This document shows, piece by piece, positions 45,150 to 55,918 of a stretch of 64,000 nucleotides of DNA; the stretch's first letter is position 1; the number at the start of each line of letters is the position of its first letter. The position numbers and the translations under genes are program-made. The stretch spans positions 22,406,001 through 22,470,000 of the forward strand of contig NC_064826.1 of NCBI RefSeq assembly GCF_024166365.1. Reading direction: 5' to 3'. Source of the DNA: Elephas maximus indicus. Taxonomy: Eukaryota; Chordata; Mammalia; Proboscidea; Elephantidae. Below the pieces are notes generated by a model. The model had not been told where the DNA came from and ran no database searches. It worked only from the letters and a program-made list of their open reading frames with translations.

Positions 45150-45310
45150 GATTAGTAAATATTTGTTGAATGAGTTAATGAGTGAGTCACTTCCTCTTTA
45201 ATCTTTGTATGCCATTTCTGAATTCACTTCCTCGCTGCCCATTTGTTGATCCATTAAAAAATGTTCATTGAGTGTCTACTATGTGCCAGACTGCATATGG
45301 CTTCTTAAAT
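45150..45310. mobile_element. L2/MIR 3' end remnants
   Basis: gtaaatatttgttgaatgag (sense) and cattgagtgtctactatgtg (inverse) are diverged L2/MIR end phrases. Confidence 0.5.
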
Positions 45311-45674
45311 GATGGCTGGCTTAGTCAACTATGACTAGGGTGGCAGGACTTATTTTACCTACAAAGGATTCTGAATGAGTCCCAGCAGGAATACAGGAAT
45401 TAATCTCCTCAGAAGGTGGTTGCATATATGGCAGGAACTTAAGGCTTCATAGACTTTCCCTTCTGATATTTCAATATATAATTCTTGGTAATGTCATTTA
45501 AGTAAATTACATAACTTTAATCTTGCAAGTTTTTATTTCTAGCTTTTAATATAATCCTACTACCAAACTTGCAGCTCAACTGCAAATTTAATGTTATAGC
45601 AAATCAAACTATTGGAGTACGTAAGAATTAGACATACTAACCACAAAGGTTTCTAATCCTCATCTAGACTCTTC
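45311..45674. other. No gene recognised
   Basis: AT-rich unassigned sequence. Confidence 0.4.
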
Positions 45675-45882
45675 TACCAAACCAAATCCATTGCCACTGA
45701 GTCAATGCCAACTCATAGCGACCCTATAGGACAGAGTAGAACTTCTTCATAGGGTTTCCAAGGCTGTAAATATTTACAGAAGCAGACTACCACATCTTTC
45801 TCCTGCAGAGCAGTTGGTGGGTTCGAACAGCTGACCTTTCCATTAGCAGCTGAGCACTTAACCACCACGCTACCAGGGTTCT
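45675..45882 (-). mobile_element. AfroSINE, long form
   Basis: Inverse tail ccattgccactgagtcaatg, central segment atttacagaagcagactacc, head ccacgctaccagggttc. Confidence 0.88.
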
Positions 45883-45916
45883 TTGGTGTATTCCAAGGAC
45901 CTAGTGTATAGGCAAG

Positions 45917-46125
45917 GAGCCCTGGTGGTGCAATGGTTAAGTGCTTGGCTGCTAACCGAAAGGTTAGTGGTTCAAACCCACGTAGTGGTTCTCTGAGGGA
46001 AAGACCTGGTGATCCTCTCCTATAAAGATTACAGCCAAGAAAACCCTATGGGGTGGTTTTACTCTGTCACATGGGTCACCATGAGCTGGAATCAACTTGA
46101 CGGTACTGAACAGCAACAAATAGGC
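45917..46125 (+). mobile_element. AfroSINE, long form
   Basis: Sense head gagccctggtggtgcaatgg, central segment ataaagattacagccaagaa, tail gaatcaacttgacggtactg. Flank ataggca on both sides is a short TSD. Confidence 0.9.
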
Positions 46126-46255
46126 ACTAAACAAATCTTTGTTGACTGAAGAGAAGAAACTTGGTCTTATTCATCTGTGCATTCTCAGGCTTTAGCATGG
46201 TGTCTGGAATATAATAGATACTCAGTAAATGTTAGTTGAATGCATTTATCCATAA
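46126..46255 (+). mobile_element. L2 3' end remnant
   Basis: gcatggtgtctggaatataa and tactcagtaaatgttagttg match the L2 terminus. Confidence 0.6.
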
Positions 46256-46924
46256 TAAATTAATGCCCAGTATATCTATAAGGTTTTTTTCCTAATTTCA
46301 TGTCACCTAAGAGTGAACCAATAAGTTTCCAGTTGCCTAATTAATCATTCTAATTACAGACACAGTTCAATTAACTTTTGCTCTCTTATTTCTGCTTTGA
46401 TAGTGATAATCTCTAAAATCTTAGTAGCATTATCAAGGTCATTAGTTAGAAGGAGTTTTTATAATGAAACCATTTTTATCTCCCCACAATTGACTTATTA
46501 ATAACAAAAATAACAATAGTAACTATATAATGGAGAAACTAGATAACTCCCTAAATCAGTGTTCAGGATTAATATCAAACAGACATCACATGCCTGTGGT
46601 TGGGGTACCTGAGAAAGCCATCACATCACTTACGCAGTATTTCATTTAAAGAAATGGGTACCCTCAATCTAATCTTAAAGAAAGCTCTGACAAATCCAAC
46701 TGACTCATTCTACAAAACAACTGGCTTATATTCTTTCAAGTGTCGTTGTCATGAAAGGCAAAGAAAGGTGAAGCTGTGATTATGTAGGAGCATAATATCC
46801 CGGTTTTCAGAAAATACATACTGAAGTATAAGGGGTGAAAGGGCGTGATGGATGCAGCCCACCCTCATATAGTACAAAAATATGCGTATATACACATACG
46901 AGAGAATGAAAATGAATGCTAAAG
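46256..46924. other. AT-rich stretch, no gene seen
   Basis: Nothing recognised. Confidence 0.4.
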
Positions 46925-47040
46925 AAAATGACAAAATATTAAAAATTGGTGAATCTGGGTAAAGGGAGTGTGGGAATTATTTACCACTCCTGTAATTTTT
47001 TTTGAATTCGTAATTATTTCAAAATTAAAAGTTAAAAAAT
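46925..47040 (+). mobile_element. Possible ancient L1 3' end
   Basis: attggtgaatctgggtaaag and tttcaaaattaaaagttaaa follow the pattern of an old LINE terminus. Weak. Confidence 0.35.
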
Positions 47041-47419
47041 AAGAACAAAAAACCATTCCTCAAAACAACAACAACAAACACAAAATAAACAAAATCACAC
47101 CCTTTACCTGATGAATGGGTCACACGGTCAGGGGTTTCAAGGGTCCAGCTACGGCAACTGTTGTGCAGCAAATATTCTATGGCAGATATTCTATAATTCT
47201 ATAATAGTGGTTCCTTTGATTGTCCATGTATGATTGTTCTCTGTATTGAAAATGAGCAGTCATGTGCCATATTCAGCCAAAGGCCTAACTAAACCAAACC
47301 ACTAAAACACTTGATTTTTCCCCACTAAGTTTTTGGTATATTAGTTGCAAAGAATAAATGTTGTCAATATTTCTTTTTTAGCCCAATAAAAATGGAAATT
47401 CATTCACTCAAGTCCAAAC
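47041..47419. other. No gene recognised
   Basis: Unassigned sequence with an A-rich, CAA-rich start. Confidence 0.4.
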
Positions 47420-47870
47420 AGTAGACTTTCAATGATTGTCAATTATGTGCCAGGTAGTGTGCTTAAAAAAAAAAAAAAAAAAAAACCCATTGCTGTTGAG
47501 TTGATTCCAACTTATAGAACTAACTGCCCCATAGAGTTTCCAAGGAGTGGCTGGTAGATTTGAACTGTCAAGCTTTTGGTTTGCAGCTGTAGCTCTTAAC
47601 CATTGCACCACCAGGGCTCTGAGATAACAGTGTACCAAAGAATAAGTTACAGTCTCTGTTCCTGAGGAATTCAGGTGAGTGGGAAAAGCAGGCACTTAAT
47701 CAGAATAAAGTACTGTAGGAGCAGGAGAATGGAGGAGCAATTAATTGTGTGTGGAAGCTTGTTTCACAGAAGTGACACCTGAAGTGGGTCTTGAAGGATA
47801 AGTAAGAGTTTTCCAGGTGGAAGGAAAGGATATTTCCGGGTATGAGGAATTGCATGTACAAAAGGACAAA
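47420..47870 (-). mobile_element. L2 LINE remnant, split by a SINE
   Basis: Before the SINE: attgtcaattatgtgccagg. After it: gtctctgttcctgaggaatt, acctgaagtgggtcttgaag and tttccaggtggaaggaaagg. Together these follow an inverse L2 3' region. Confidence 0.65.
47464..47620 (-). mobile_element. AfroSINE, short form, inside an L2
   Basis: A 21-base A-run at 47,466 precedes the inverse tail cccattgctgttgagttgat. Head cattgcaccaccagggctc. Confidence 0.87.
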
Positions 47871-47929
47871 GCTTTGAAAAGTTCAATAATCATTTCAAAT
47901 TTTACGCCAGATGTAGTTCAGAGGTATTA

Positions 47930-48290
47930 AAACCTAGTTCAACTACTTTAAAAATAGTTTTATTATGAAATATTACATTCATGAAATTATATAAAACATA
48001 ACTGTACATCTTAATAAATTATTAAGAAAGCAAATATACATGTAACCATAAGGTTAAAAACTGTAAAATGGCCAATAATCCGAGAATCAGCACTCCCAAC
48101 TCAGCACTACTTCCCAACCCTCTCCTCCCCACAAAGGTAAACACTCTTCTATTATTTTAATGGTTCCTTTAGGGTTTATTTTATACATCTTTACCTTATC
48201 ACCTTCCAGGGATAAACCACTTCACATATAACACACTATTCTGTTTTAATTTTTTAAATTTATGTCTTTACTATTTAGAAATGCAGCCCT
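47930..48290 (-). mobile_element. Possible ancient L1 3' end
   Basis: aaaatagttttattatgaaa, catgtaaccataaggttaaa and tcaccttccagggataaac resemble old inverse L1 3' sequence. Confidence 0.35.
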
Positions 48291-48299
48291 AAACACTAT

Positions 48300-49080
48300 G
48301 TCGTTAAAAAAATCTTTCATAGAAGTATAATATACATGTAGAAAAAATGGCACAAATCATAAGTGACAGCTCAATGGTTTATCTTAAAAGTAACATGCAC
48401 ATATAACCATCACACAGCTAGTGAAATAGAACATCACCAACTACCCAGAAACCTTCCTTGTGCTCTTTTCCAATGACTGCTTCTTCCTCCCCAAAGGCAA
48501 TTACAATTCTAACACTGTTACTCAGCTTTGGCTTTTGCCTGTTTTTGAATTGGAACCAGACAGTCTACATGTATTTTGTGTCTGGCTTCTTTTTATTCCA
48601 CTTTATGCTTTCTGAGACTCAGTCTATGTTGTTGTGTGTGTAGCTAGAGTTCTCACAATTTCATGGGTAATATTCCATTATATAAATATACCATAATTTA
48701 TTTGCCCACTCTGTTGATGGACACTTAAATTGTTATTAGTTTGTGGATTCCATGAATAAAGATGCTATGAACCTTCTTGTACCTGTCTTATGGTGTGTAT
48801 GTGCATGTATCGCTGGTGGGATATATTTTAGGAAAAAAATTGCTGGGTCATAAGGTATGGACATCTTCATATTTAGCAGATAATATCAAACAGTTTTCCA
48901 AAATGATTATTTCAGTTTATGCTGCCACCAGCAGTATGGTGTTCCCATTACTCCAAGTCTTCTCAGTGGGAATTTCCACATCGATACTTGGAGTTGTCTT
49001 TTTAATGGTAGCCATTTTGGTGGATATGTAATGGTACCTCATTGTGATTTTAATTTGCATTTCTTTATAATAATAAAATT
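48300..49080 (-). mobile_element. Ancient L1 3' portion
   Basis: Inverse L1 phrases: gcacatataaccatcacaca, gggtaatattccattatata, gttgatggacacttaaattg, caaacagttttccaaaatga and atggtacctcattgtgattt. Confidence 0.75.
48335..48435 (+). repeat. Inverted repeat, left arm (101 bp)
   Basis: Reverse complement of 49,635-49,734. 68 consecutive bases match perfectly, and the rest matches apart from a 2-base and a 1-base indel. The arm lies inside the L1 at 48,300-49,080. Confidence 0.93.
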
Positions 49081-49634
49081 AAACACATTTTCATATTTTT
49101 AGGCTTATTATGGACTATTTTAAACATATACAAAGTAAACAGAAGTATAAAGAATCTTGTACCCATCGCTCAGCTTCAACTATCATCAACCTCCTGCCTT
49201 TCTTGTCTCAGCTTTAACAAACAAAAACAAAGCCACTGCTGTCGAGTCGATTCCGACTCATAGCGACCTTTAGGACAGAGTAGAACTGCCCCCATAGAGT
49301 TTCCAAGGAGCGCCTGGTGGATTTGAACTGCAGACCTCTTGGTTAGCAGCCATAGCACTTAACCACTACGCCACCAGGGTTTCCGTCTCATCTTTACCTC
49401 CACCCATATCCACCCCCCCTATTATTTTTTATACTTTTTAAGGTTAAATTTGCATACACTGAAACATTTTGGTGGTACAATTTGAAGAAATTGATACACC
49501 TGTGTAACCCATACCCTTATCATCTCGCTCCCAAATTCCCTATACCCTGCACCCCACCTACCCTCCCAATTTAGGTACATTTTGCGCTGCCGATTTCTGC
49601 AAAGGGTGAGAAGTCTGGTGGGTTTGGAGCTAGC
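49081..49634 (-). mobile_element. Ancient L1-like flank around a SINE
   Basis: ttatggactattttaaacat, cagaagtataaagaatcttg and taaggttaaatttgcataca resemble old inverse L1 3' UTR. The SINE at 49,210 splits it. Confidence 0.4.
49218..49383 (-). mobile_element. AfroSINE, short form, near-consensus
   Basis: Inverse tail ctgctgtcgagtcgattccg is almost unmutated, suggesting a young copy. Flanks gtctcagctttaac (49,204) and gtctcatctttacc (49,384) are a slightly diverged TSD. Confidence 0.92.
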
Positions 49635-49734
49635 GATGTTCTATTTCACTAGCTGTGTGATGGTTATATGTGCATGTTACTTTTAAGATAAACCATTGAG
49701 CTCACTTATGATTTGTGCCAATTTTTTCTACATG
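49635..49734 (-). repeat. Inverted repeat, right arm (100 bp)
   Basis: Begins gatgttctatttcactagct and ends tttttctacatg. It is the inverted partner of 48,335-48,435, with no base substitution seen. Confidence 0.93.
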
Positions 49735-49759
49735 AAGTTGTGGGAGGGCTGTGTCCTGT

Positions 49760-49935
49760 GTGCTAGGTCCTGGTGAGTGCTTTATTCATTAACTGATTTC
49801 TCACAACCCTGAAAGTAATGTACAGCTGAGGAAATTGAGGCTCAAGAAAGGTTCTCACTTGTGTAGGGTCACAAAACTCATGAGTGACAGAGGCTTAATA
49901 CTGAGATCTTTTTGACTCCAAACCCACGCTTTTTT
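49760..49935 (-). mobile_element. MIR SINE remnant
   Basis: gctgaggaaattgaggctca, gtagggtcacaaaactcatg and ctttttgactccaaaccca follow the inverse MIR. Confidence 0.7.
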
Positions 49936-50189
49936 TTTTTTTTAAACTAATTGTTATTGTCATTCATGTAGGCAATTGGCAGTCAGCAGGGGTTTTAATT
50001 TGGGGAGTAACATCAGATTGTTTGAACTATAATTCTGTTGATAGTGTGAAAACTGAAGTGGGGGAGAGATTGGTGGTGGGAGACCATGGAGGTGGTTACT
50101 GCAATAGTTCAGAGACTAGATTTTGGAGGAGAAAATTGATGGTGTATATGGAGAGAGGAAACTATTTCATAGACCTTTTTACATAGCTC

Positions 50190-50380
50190 GTGGTGCTAGG
50201 ATGGAGTTGGGGATAGGTGAGATGCAGTTTTACATCCTAGCTCAGACTCTAAAGCGTTTCCCTATTTGTAAAATCGGATAATATCTAACTCAGGATCTTT
50301 GTAAGGAATTGAAGAAAAAATGTGAAGCACTTGGCACATTGTCTGAGCTCGGTAAGTGACACAATTATCATTAGCTAAAA
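50190..50380 (+). mobile_element. MIR SINE remnant
   Basis: cctatttgtaaaatcggata, gtgaagcacttggcacattg and gctcggtaagtgacacaatt match the MIR 3' half. Confidence 0.65.
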
Positions 50381-51329
50381 AAAAAAAAAATTTTTTTTCT
50401 CTCTTTTTTTTTTTTATTATTAGATGACAATTCAGATGTTCTTAAGAAGAAACTCCACTACAACAAAACCATCTTTTCCCCATGGAATTCATTTAGCTGT
50501 TGGACACGAATTTAAACAGTAGGCCTGTAGGTATGGTTTGGTACCTACAAAGCAGGATGATGCATGCATCCTTAGGACCTAAGTGTGCTTTAGCACTAGG
50601 AATGGAAGATACAAGGCATGTCAGGGCCTACCCAGTAGGCAACTTGTGTCCAGGGCTGTGACCTAGTTACAATTTACTCCCTACCCTCCTTAAGATAAGC
50701 ATTTTAGGGAAAGCGATATCTTCTTTTTTCACCTTATGCTGCTTGCACAATACTTTTGGGTGTTGAGTTCTAGATAATAATAAAACAACGGTTTTATATT
50801 TGTCCTTGTAAATCGATTTGCCCACAAAATAAATGACCTTTTCTATACACTTAGCCCCTATTTTGGCCCATAATTTCATTTGGTACATAACTGGACTTAA
50901 TTGTGTTGTAAAATGGCAGATGATAATCAAAGCTAGCAAGACCTGGACCAGAGTACATAGTAACTCTGACTGCTTCTACTTGATATTAGCTTCTTACCCT
51001 GTTTAAGTAGTAGGCTCTGTCTACAGCAGATGGGAAATCAAGAATGGATCTTAAAAAAGCAACAAAATGATAAGAAAAACCGGCCCAGTGAAGAAAGTTA
51101 AAGAGGGGCCAAGGTTCATCTATGTAAGGCCACCAAATTGATTTGTTTGGTTGGTTTGAAAAATAGGTTTGACTAGTGTTTTCCTGTTTTGCTGGTCTTA
51201 ACGGCCTCGCCTAGCATTAATAAATAAATGAACCAGCAGTATTAATTAGCTAGCACCATTCTTCAAATACTTACGTACTCTGATAGATTGCACGCGAAGA
51301 GCGGCACAGTAATTCTTTCCATTCCTATA
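50381..51329. other. No gene recognised
   Basis: A/T homopolymer block at 50,380-50,420, then unassigned sequence. A 90-codon minus-strand open frame at 50,667-50,939 has no known domain. Confidence 0.4.
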
Positions 51330-51770
51330 AGCACACTCCTTTGCGATATGACTTGCTGCTCCTCCCATTAAGAGAAGGAGTCTATCTCCCCACTTCCTGC
51401 ATCCGTGCTGGCCTTTTGACTTGCTTTGACTAACAGAATGTGGTGGAAGTAAGATCGTACAACTTCCGAGGGCAGGGCCTCAAGAGATCTGGGAGCTTCT
51501 GTTCTCTAGTCTCTTGCCATGCTGCCACGATATGAAAAAGCTCAGGCTAGACACCTTGGGGATGAAAGGCTACAAGGAGAGAGAGGTCCAGCTAACAGTC
51601 AATACCAGCTGCCAGCCATGTGAGTGAGCTCCAGTTGAGCCATCAGATGAATGCAGTAGCTGCACGAGTGACCCAGGCAGGCCAGCCCCAATTACTGACC
51701 TACATGACTGAGAGCACGTAAAATGGTTCTGAACCACTGATTTTGGGGTGGTTTGTTATGCAGCAATAAT
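51330..51770 (+). mobile_element. LTR, MLT1/MaLR type
   Basis: tgctcctcccattaagagaa, tatctccccacttcctgcat, gacttgctttgactaacaga, gcagggcctcaagagatctg and ttggggtggtttgttatgca follow a common MLT1-type LTR. Highly diverged, solo. Confidence 0.7.
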
Positions 51771-51771
51771 G

Positions 51772-51812
51772 TCTGTCTACCCATCTGTCTGTCCATCCGT
51801 CCATCCGTATTT
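51772..51812. repeat. (TCCA/TCTG)n-like simple repeat
   Basis: Short degenerate tetranucleotide array: ctgtctgtccatccgtccat. Confidence 0.75.
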
Positions 51813-51910
51813 ACATATGGTAGTGTTCCCCCACCTTGAAGATAACAGAAAATGATTTTAAACTGTAAAAGGGGCTTAGATAATCATTAGGGTGTACTTT
51901 CAGACTTTAA

Positions 51911-52070
51911 AACCAAAAAACTAAACCTGTTGCATGGATTCCAACTCAGAGACCGTACAGGACAGAGTAGAACTGCCCCATAGAGTTTGCAAGGAGCACC
52001 TGGTAGAGTCAAACTGCTGACCTTTTGGTTAGCAGCTGTAGCTCTTAACTACTACGCCACCTGGGTTTCC
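51911..52070 (-). mobile_element. AfroSINE, short form, 11-bp TSD
   Basis: Inverse short form. Exact TSD tcagactttaa at 51,900-51,910 and 52,071-52,081. Confidence 0.93.
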
Positions 52071-52081
52071 TCAGACTTTAA

Positions 52082-52439
52082 GGATCAAAAAATAATGCTG
52101 TAATAATGTGTTGCTTAGGTTGCTGTGGTGAAAGAAAAGGCTGATGACTTTCTGGGATGGTTTGTGTGTCGTATTTTTAAGAGGTAGGTCAATTCTAGAT
52201 GACGTTCAAAGTCTCTTTGAACTCTAGAATCCTGTGAAGTTTCAATTAAATTTTTGTAATGTAGCAACTCCATTTCTACTTCATGAACTTGTACATAGCA
52301 TTTTAATATCTTTGTCAACTGGTAGGATCTACTGGCTCATCTTTCTCTTACAATGTGACAACGCAGATCTAAAACAGCTATGGTATAACAAAACAGTGTA
52401 GGAAATACAGCATAATAGCTAATTGTTCCAGAGCCATGC
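52082..52439. other. No gene recognised
   Basis: Unassigned sequence. Confidence 0.4.
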
Positions 52440-52590
52440 TGCTTGTGTCAGAGGCTGGCTCTTGGCTGTGTACCAGCTGTAACCTTGATGAATTATCTAG
52501 CCCCTTTGCCTCAGTTTTCCTCATTTGTAAAGTGAGAGGATAAAAAACTTTATTGGACTGATAGGATTAAATGAGTTAATACTTGAGTTT
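52440..52590 (+). mobile_element. MIR SINE remnant
   Basis: gaattatctagcccctttgc, ctcagttttcctcatttgta and ggattaaatgagttaatac follow the MIR core. Confidence 0.8.
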
Positions 52591-52636
52591 AAAACATATT
52601 AACTAACCAATACATGTTAAACATTAGTATGATTAT

Positions 52637-52793
52637 TAAAAACCTGTTGCTGTAGAATTGATTCCAACTCAAAGCAACCCTAAAGAACAGAGTGGAACTG
52701 CCCCATAGGGTTTCCAAGGGGGTGACTCGTGGATTCGAACTGCCAGCTTTTTGGTTAGCAGCCAAGCTCTTAACCATTGTGCCATCAGGGCTT
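52637..52793 (-). mobile_element. AfroSINE, short form
   Basis: Inverse tail ctgtagaattgattccaact to head ccattgtgccatcagggctt. Confidence 0.88.
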
Positions 52794-52804
52794 CATTGTT
52801 ATTA

Positions 52805-52965
52805 TAGTAGGGAGTAACCTGGGACCTGGACCCAATTCTGTGACTGACTGACCTTGGGCAAATCACTTAACCTCTCTGGGTCTCAGTTTCCTCACCTATA
52901 AAACAAGGTTTTCTAGATAACCCCCAAGGTTTCTTTTCAGGTTTAAAATTCTCTGATTCAATGTT
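52805..52965 (+). mobile_element. MIR SINE remnant
   Basis: gaccttgggcaaatcactta, acctctctgggtctcagttt and cctcacctataaaacaaggt are near-consensus MIR core. Confidence 0.85.
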
Positions 52966-53239
52966 TACTATGTGTGTTTCCCCACATGCACAGTCTAATC
53001 TTGTCTCTGATTTTTCAAAGATTGTCTAAAACGTTTTAGCAAGCAATTTGAGGACCCTCAAGTAATGGCCACCTTGGAGTATAAATAATAGTGCATTTAC
53101 TCACAAAAGATTTCTAAAGAAATTTTACTCACATCTTGTAAGCAAACATTCATAACTCTCACATACCTGGAGCAAAGCCTTTTCAGGTTTATGAAAATTT
53201 ATAACTGTACATTTACCTTTACCTGTGATAAATATGCTA

Positions 53240-53760
53240 TTATATAAAAGTTAGAAAGAGGCTCCAAAAATGAAGAAAATATTTCCCTTCAAATTTTACC
53301 ACACAGAGATGTCCACTGTTAATATTTGGTATGTTTCCTTTCAGTCTTTTTTTCACTCTACTGTTTGGAGTGGCATTCATACTGTATATTTAAATTTTGT
53401 ATCCAACTTTTGTACAATATTATTCTATATTCATTTTCACATTACAGCCTTGACTTTTAAAATTAATGCTTATTTTTTCTGCTTATTAAAATTTTTAGAA
53501 ATTTCAAAAAGTACACAAGCATAAAGAAAATATTCATCACATATAATCATTCCCTGAACCAACACCCTGCTGTTGTTACATCACAAAAAAAAATTTTTTT
53601 TGTTTTTGCGGAAGCATGCTGTGCAGTTAAATATTAAAAGTGATTTGTATTGGGTGCGTAACAAACAGCATCGTATGGATGCGTCGTAATTTATTTTACA
53701 TCGGTTTATAAACTGGCAGCATTTCATTATATCTTAGTTTGATGTTGGGTGAAGCTTGTT
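53240..53760 (-). mobile_element. Ancient L1 3' end remnants
   Basis: tgtccactgttaatatttgg, ttcctttcagtctttttttc and gtacacaagcataaagaaaa are diverged inverse L1 3' phrases. Confidence 0.45.
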
Positions 53761-54129
53761 GACAACGGGGCAGATAAAAACTATCACATATTTTAGTTAT
53801 GTGACTGGTTAACGTGTGTTGAATGTACCGCACGTGGAATTCTTTAAAAAGTCGATCAGTTTTCTATCCCTTTCCTGTCACCCCATAATCTAGCTGCTAC
53901 AATCCCCAAGGCCTATGCGAAAGTGCCATTCAATATTTTTATAACGACAAATTAATCAATTTATGGCACTGTTTTTTTTTTTTTACTACAAACTTTCCTT
54001 CGAATTTTGAAAATGGATGCCGGTCACTCTTTTTTTTCTCTTCCAAAATACATACAGAGCTTATCTACTCAAGGAGACCACTAGGACCCCACAGGCTGGT
54101 AGCTTAAGTGGGACTACTGCGGAAGTTTT
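53761..54129. other. No gene recognised (immediate promoter flank)
   Basis: AT-rich sequence with T-runs at 53,972 and 54,030, ending where GC content rises. No repeat recognised. Confidence 0.4.
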
Positions 54130-54795
54130 CAGTGAATCTAGGGGCAGATAAACCGGAGAACGGCGTTTTTTCCCCTTCAAACGTGCAGACCGACAGTGGC
54201 CACATGTGCTTCGGGTGCCGGGAGGAAGAATTCCGTGCAGGTAGCCGGGGAGAAGACCGGGAGGTGGCTCCCGGCGCCGCACAGGGGGCGCGCGGCTCGC
54301 AGGGTTTGACAGACGCCTGCGATCGTCGCCGATTTCCCAAGCCAGACCAGAGGAGGGAAAGTGCCTGCCGCCCGCGTGACCCAAGTTCACTTTCAGGTTT
54401 CAAAAACAGCGCTGCTGGAATAAACAGGTCTACATCTTTCCTCCCAAGGGCCGGATAAGAAACTTGGAAAAACGTTCTTCTTTCACCATTTATTAATGCA
54501 CTGACCACCTTTATTGGAATGACCACTGCTTAGGGCTTACAAAGTGGCCCAGTCAACCCCCACAGCGCTTCCCCAACCCTCCAACGAGGCCCAGTCCCAC
54601 CCACAGAACGGCCAGAGCAACAGTTTGGTTGCTGAGCAGCAAGTTTCCCAGACGCACGGCCGCAGAGGCCCTCACACCTCTCCGCGCGCGCAACCCCGGG
54701 CTCGGCTCCCCAGCGGCCGGCCCGAGACCCCCGGCCCCCGCCCCCCGCCCGCCCCGGAGCCTCCTCTCCTCACAAGCTGGGGGGGCACCAGCAGG

Positions 54796-54805
54796 GCGCA
54801 TGCGC
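54796..54805. promoter_or_regulatory. NRF1-like palindrome GCGCATGCGC
   Basis: The perfect palindrome GCGCATGCGC is the core of the NRF1 consensus. It lies in the CpG island upstream of the candidate first exon. Site quality is high by motif; occupancy is inference. Confidence 0.6.
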
Positions 54806-54859
54806 GCGGCGCTCCCGGGCGTGCCGGCCACACTCCCCCCACCCACTCGGTGAGCTTGT

Positions 54860-54868
54860 CACTTCCTG
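54860..54868 (-). promoter_or_regulatory. ETS-like site (CACTTCCTG)
   Basis: CACTTCCTG (reverse CAGGAAGTG) matches the ETS/GABPA core and lies about 55 bases downstream of the NRF1-like palindrome, a frequent pairing in CpG-island promoters. Functional use is inference. Confidence 0.45.
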
Positions 54869-54899
54869 CCCTCGCCCCATCTCCGTCCGGGGTCAGTCA

Positions 54900-55513
54900 G
54901 TCGCTCCCTGTCGCTGCCGGAGAGTCTCTGCTTCCCCCTTCCTCCCCGCGCCGCAGCGGTAGCTCGGGCTCTTTGGGGAGGGGGCGACAGAGAAGGAGAG
55001 AGAGGGACTTAATAAAGTTTCCTGAAACAACAACTGCTACCACAAGCGGCCCAAGGGGGGCGACCCCCGGCCGTCTGCGCTCCTCAAGCCTGAGGGACCG
55101 TTGCAGGTGGAGCAGCGCCGAGGGGAGCCGCGCTCGGAGACAGCCGTTGCCGGGCGAGGGGCGCCTCAGGGTCCTGCCCGCTCGGGTTCCGGCCCCACCG
55201 GCGGCGGCCGCGGCTACTGCGGGGCGGTTCCTCCTGTCAACTGCCTGCGCCCGCGCGCCGCCAGCCCGCTCTCCGCGCGGAGGGACGCCGTGAGCTGCCG
55301 CCGTCGCTCGGGCCCGAGGGCCGCGCTGAGCTGCGGCGCTTCCGCGTCCGTGCCGGCGGGGACTCTGGGAGCGCGTCTGGCCCGAGCGCCGGGTCCCTCG
55401 CGTGGTCCGCGGAGGCTGCGCCAGGTGGGGCCCGGAGCCGCCTCCTCGCCACCCGGCCCCGCGGCCCCGGCCTGCCTTCCTTCCGCCCGCCGCCGGCCCG
55501 CCTTCGGAGTTGA
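54900..55513 (+). other. ZNF800: Candidate non-coding first exon of ZNF800
   Basis: Within the CpG island the best donor-like site is GA|GTAAGT at 55514, matching the donor consensus exactly from +1 to +6. An exon ending at 55513 spliced to 55919 would give a 405-base first intron. The start is not visible; about 54,900 is a placeholder downstream of the ETS- and NRF1-like sites. Weaker donors occur near 55,727 (GGGTAGGG) and 55,805 (AGGTGCGG), so alternative first exons are possible. Confidence 0.4.
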
Positions 55514-55918
55514 GTAAGTTGGGCGCACTTGGTGTGGAGACGGGGCTCGGCCTGGCGACCCCGACGCACGTGCGCGGCGGGAGAGCGGCGCGGGCCGGCC
55601 GAGCGGGAGCCCACCTCGGCCCGCCGCGCCCCGCGCCGTCTCCTCGCGCGCGCCCGTCCGCCCGGGAGGGCCAGGCCGTCGCCGCCCGCCGGGCCCTGGC
55701 CGTGCGCGCCGGAGCCTGCGTTTCCGGGTAGGGCAGGACCTGTGCGGGAGCGGGGACGGGAGGAAGCTTCGTGCGTTGCCTTGTCTGGCCTTTCCTCAGA
55801 GCCAGGTGCGGGTCGGTGGAGGGAAGGCGGGGGCCGGGTGAAGGGGTCGATTCTGGGAAATGCAGCCAGAGCCCCCCCAGGAAGTTCAGGGCCAGTGACG
55901 GGTGTGTGCTTCTTTCAG

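Larger units (their letters stand above)
54130..55900. promoter_or_regulatory. CpG island promoter of ZNF800
   Basis: Base composition changes abruptly from AT-rich to strongly GC- and CpG-rich, densest over about 54,640-55,760. No TATA box is placed convincingly. GC boxes occur around 54,733-54,755, an NRF1-like palindrome at 54,796 and an ETS-like CACTTCCTG at 54,860. This is the usual architecture of a housekeeping, dispersed-start promoter. Long open frames here on both strands result from the scarcity of AT-rich stop codons and have no family resemblance, so I do not call them genes. A divergent transcript is possible but not shown. Confidence 0.85.
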
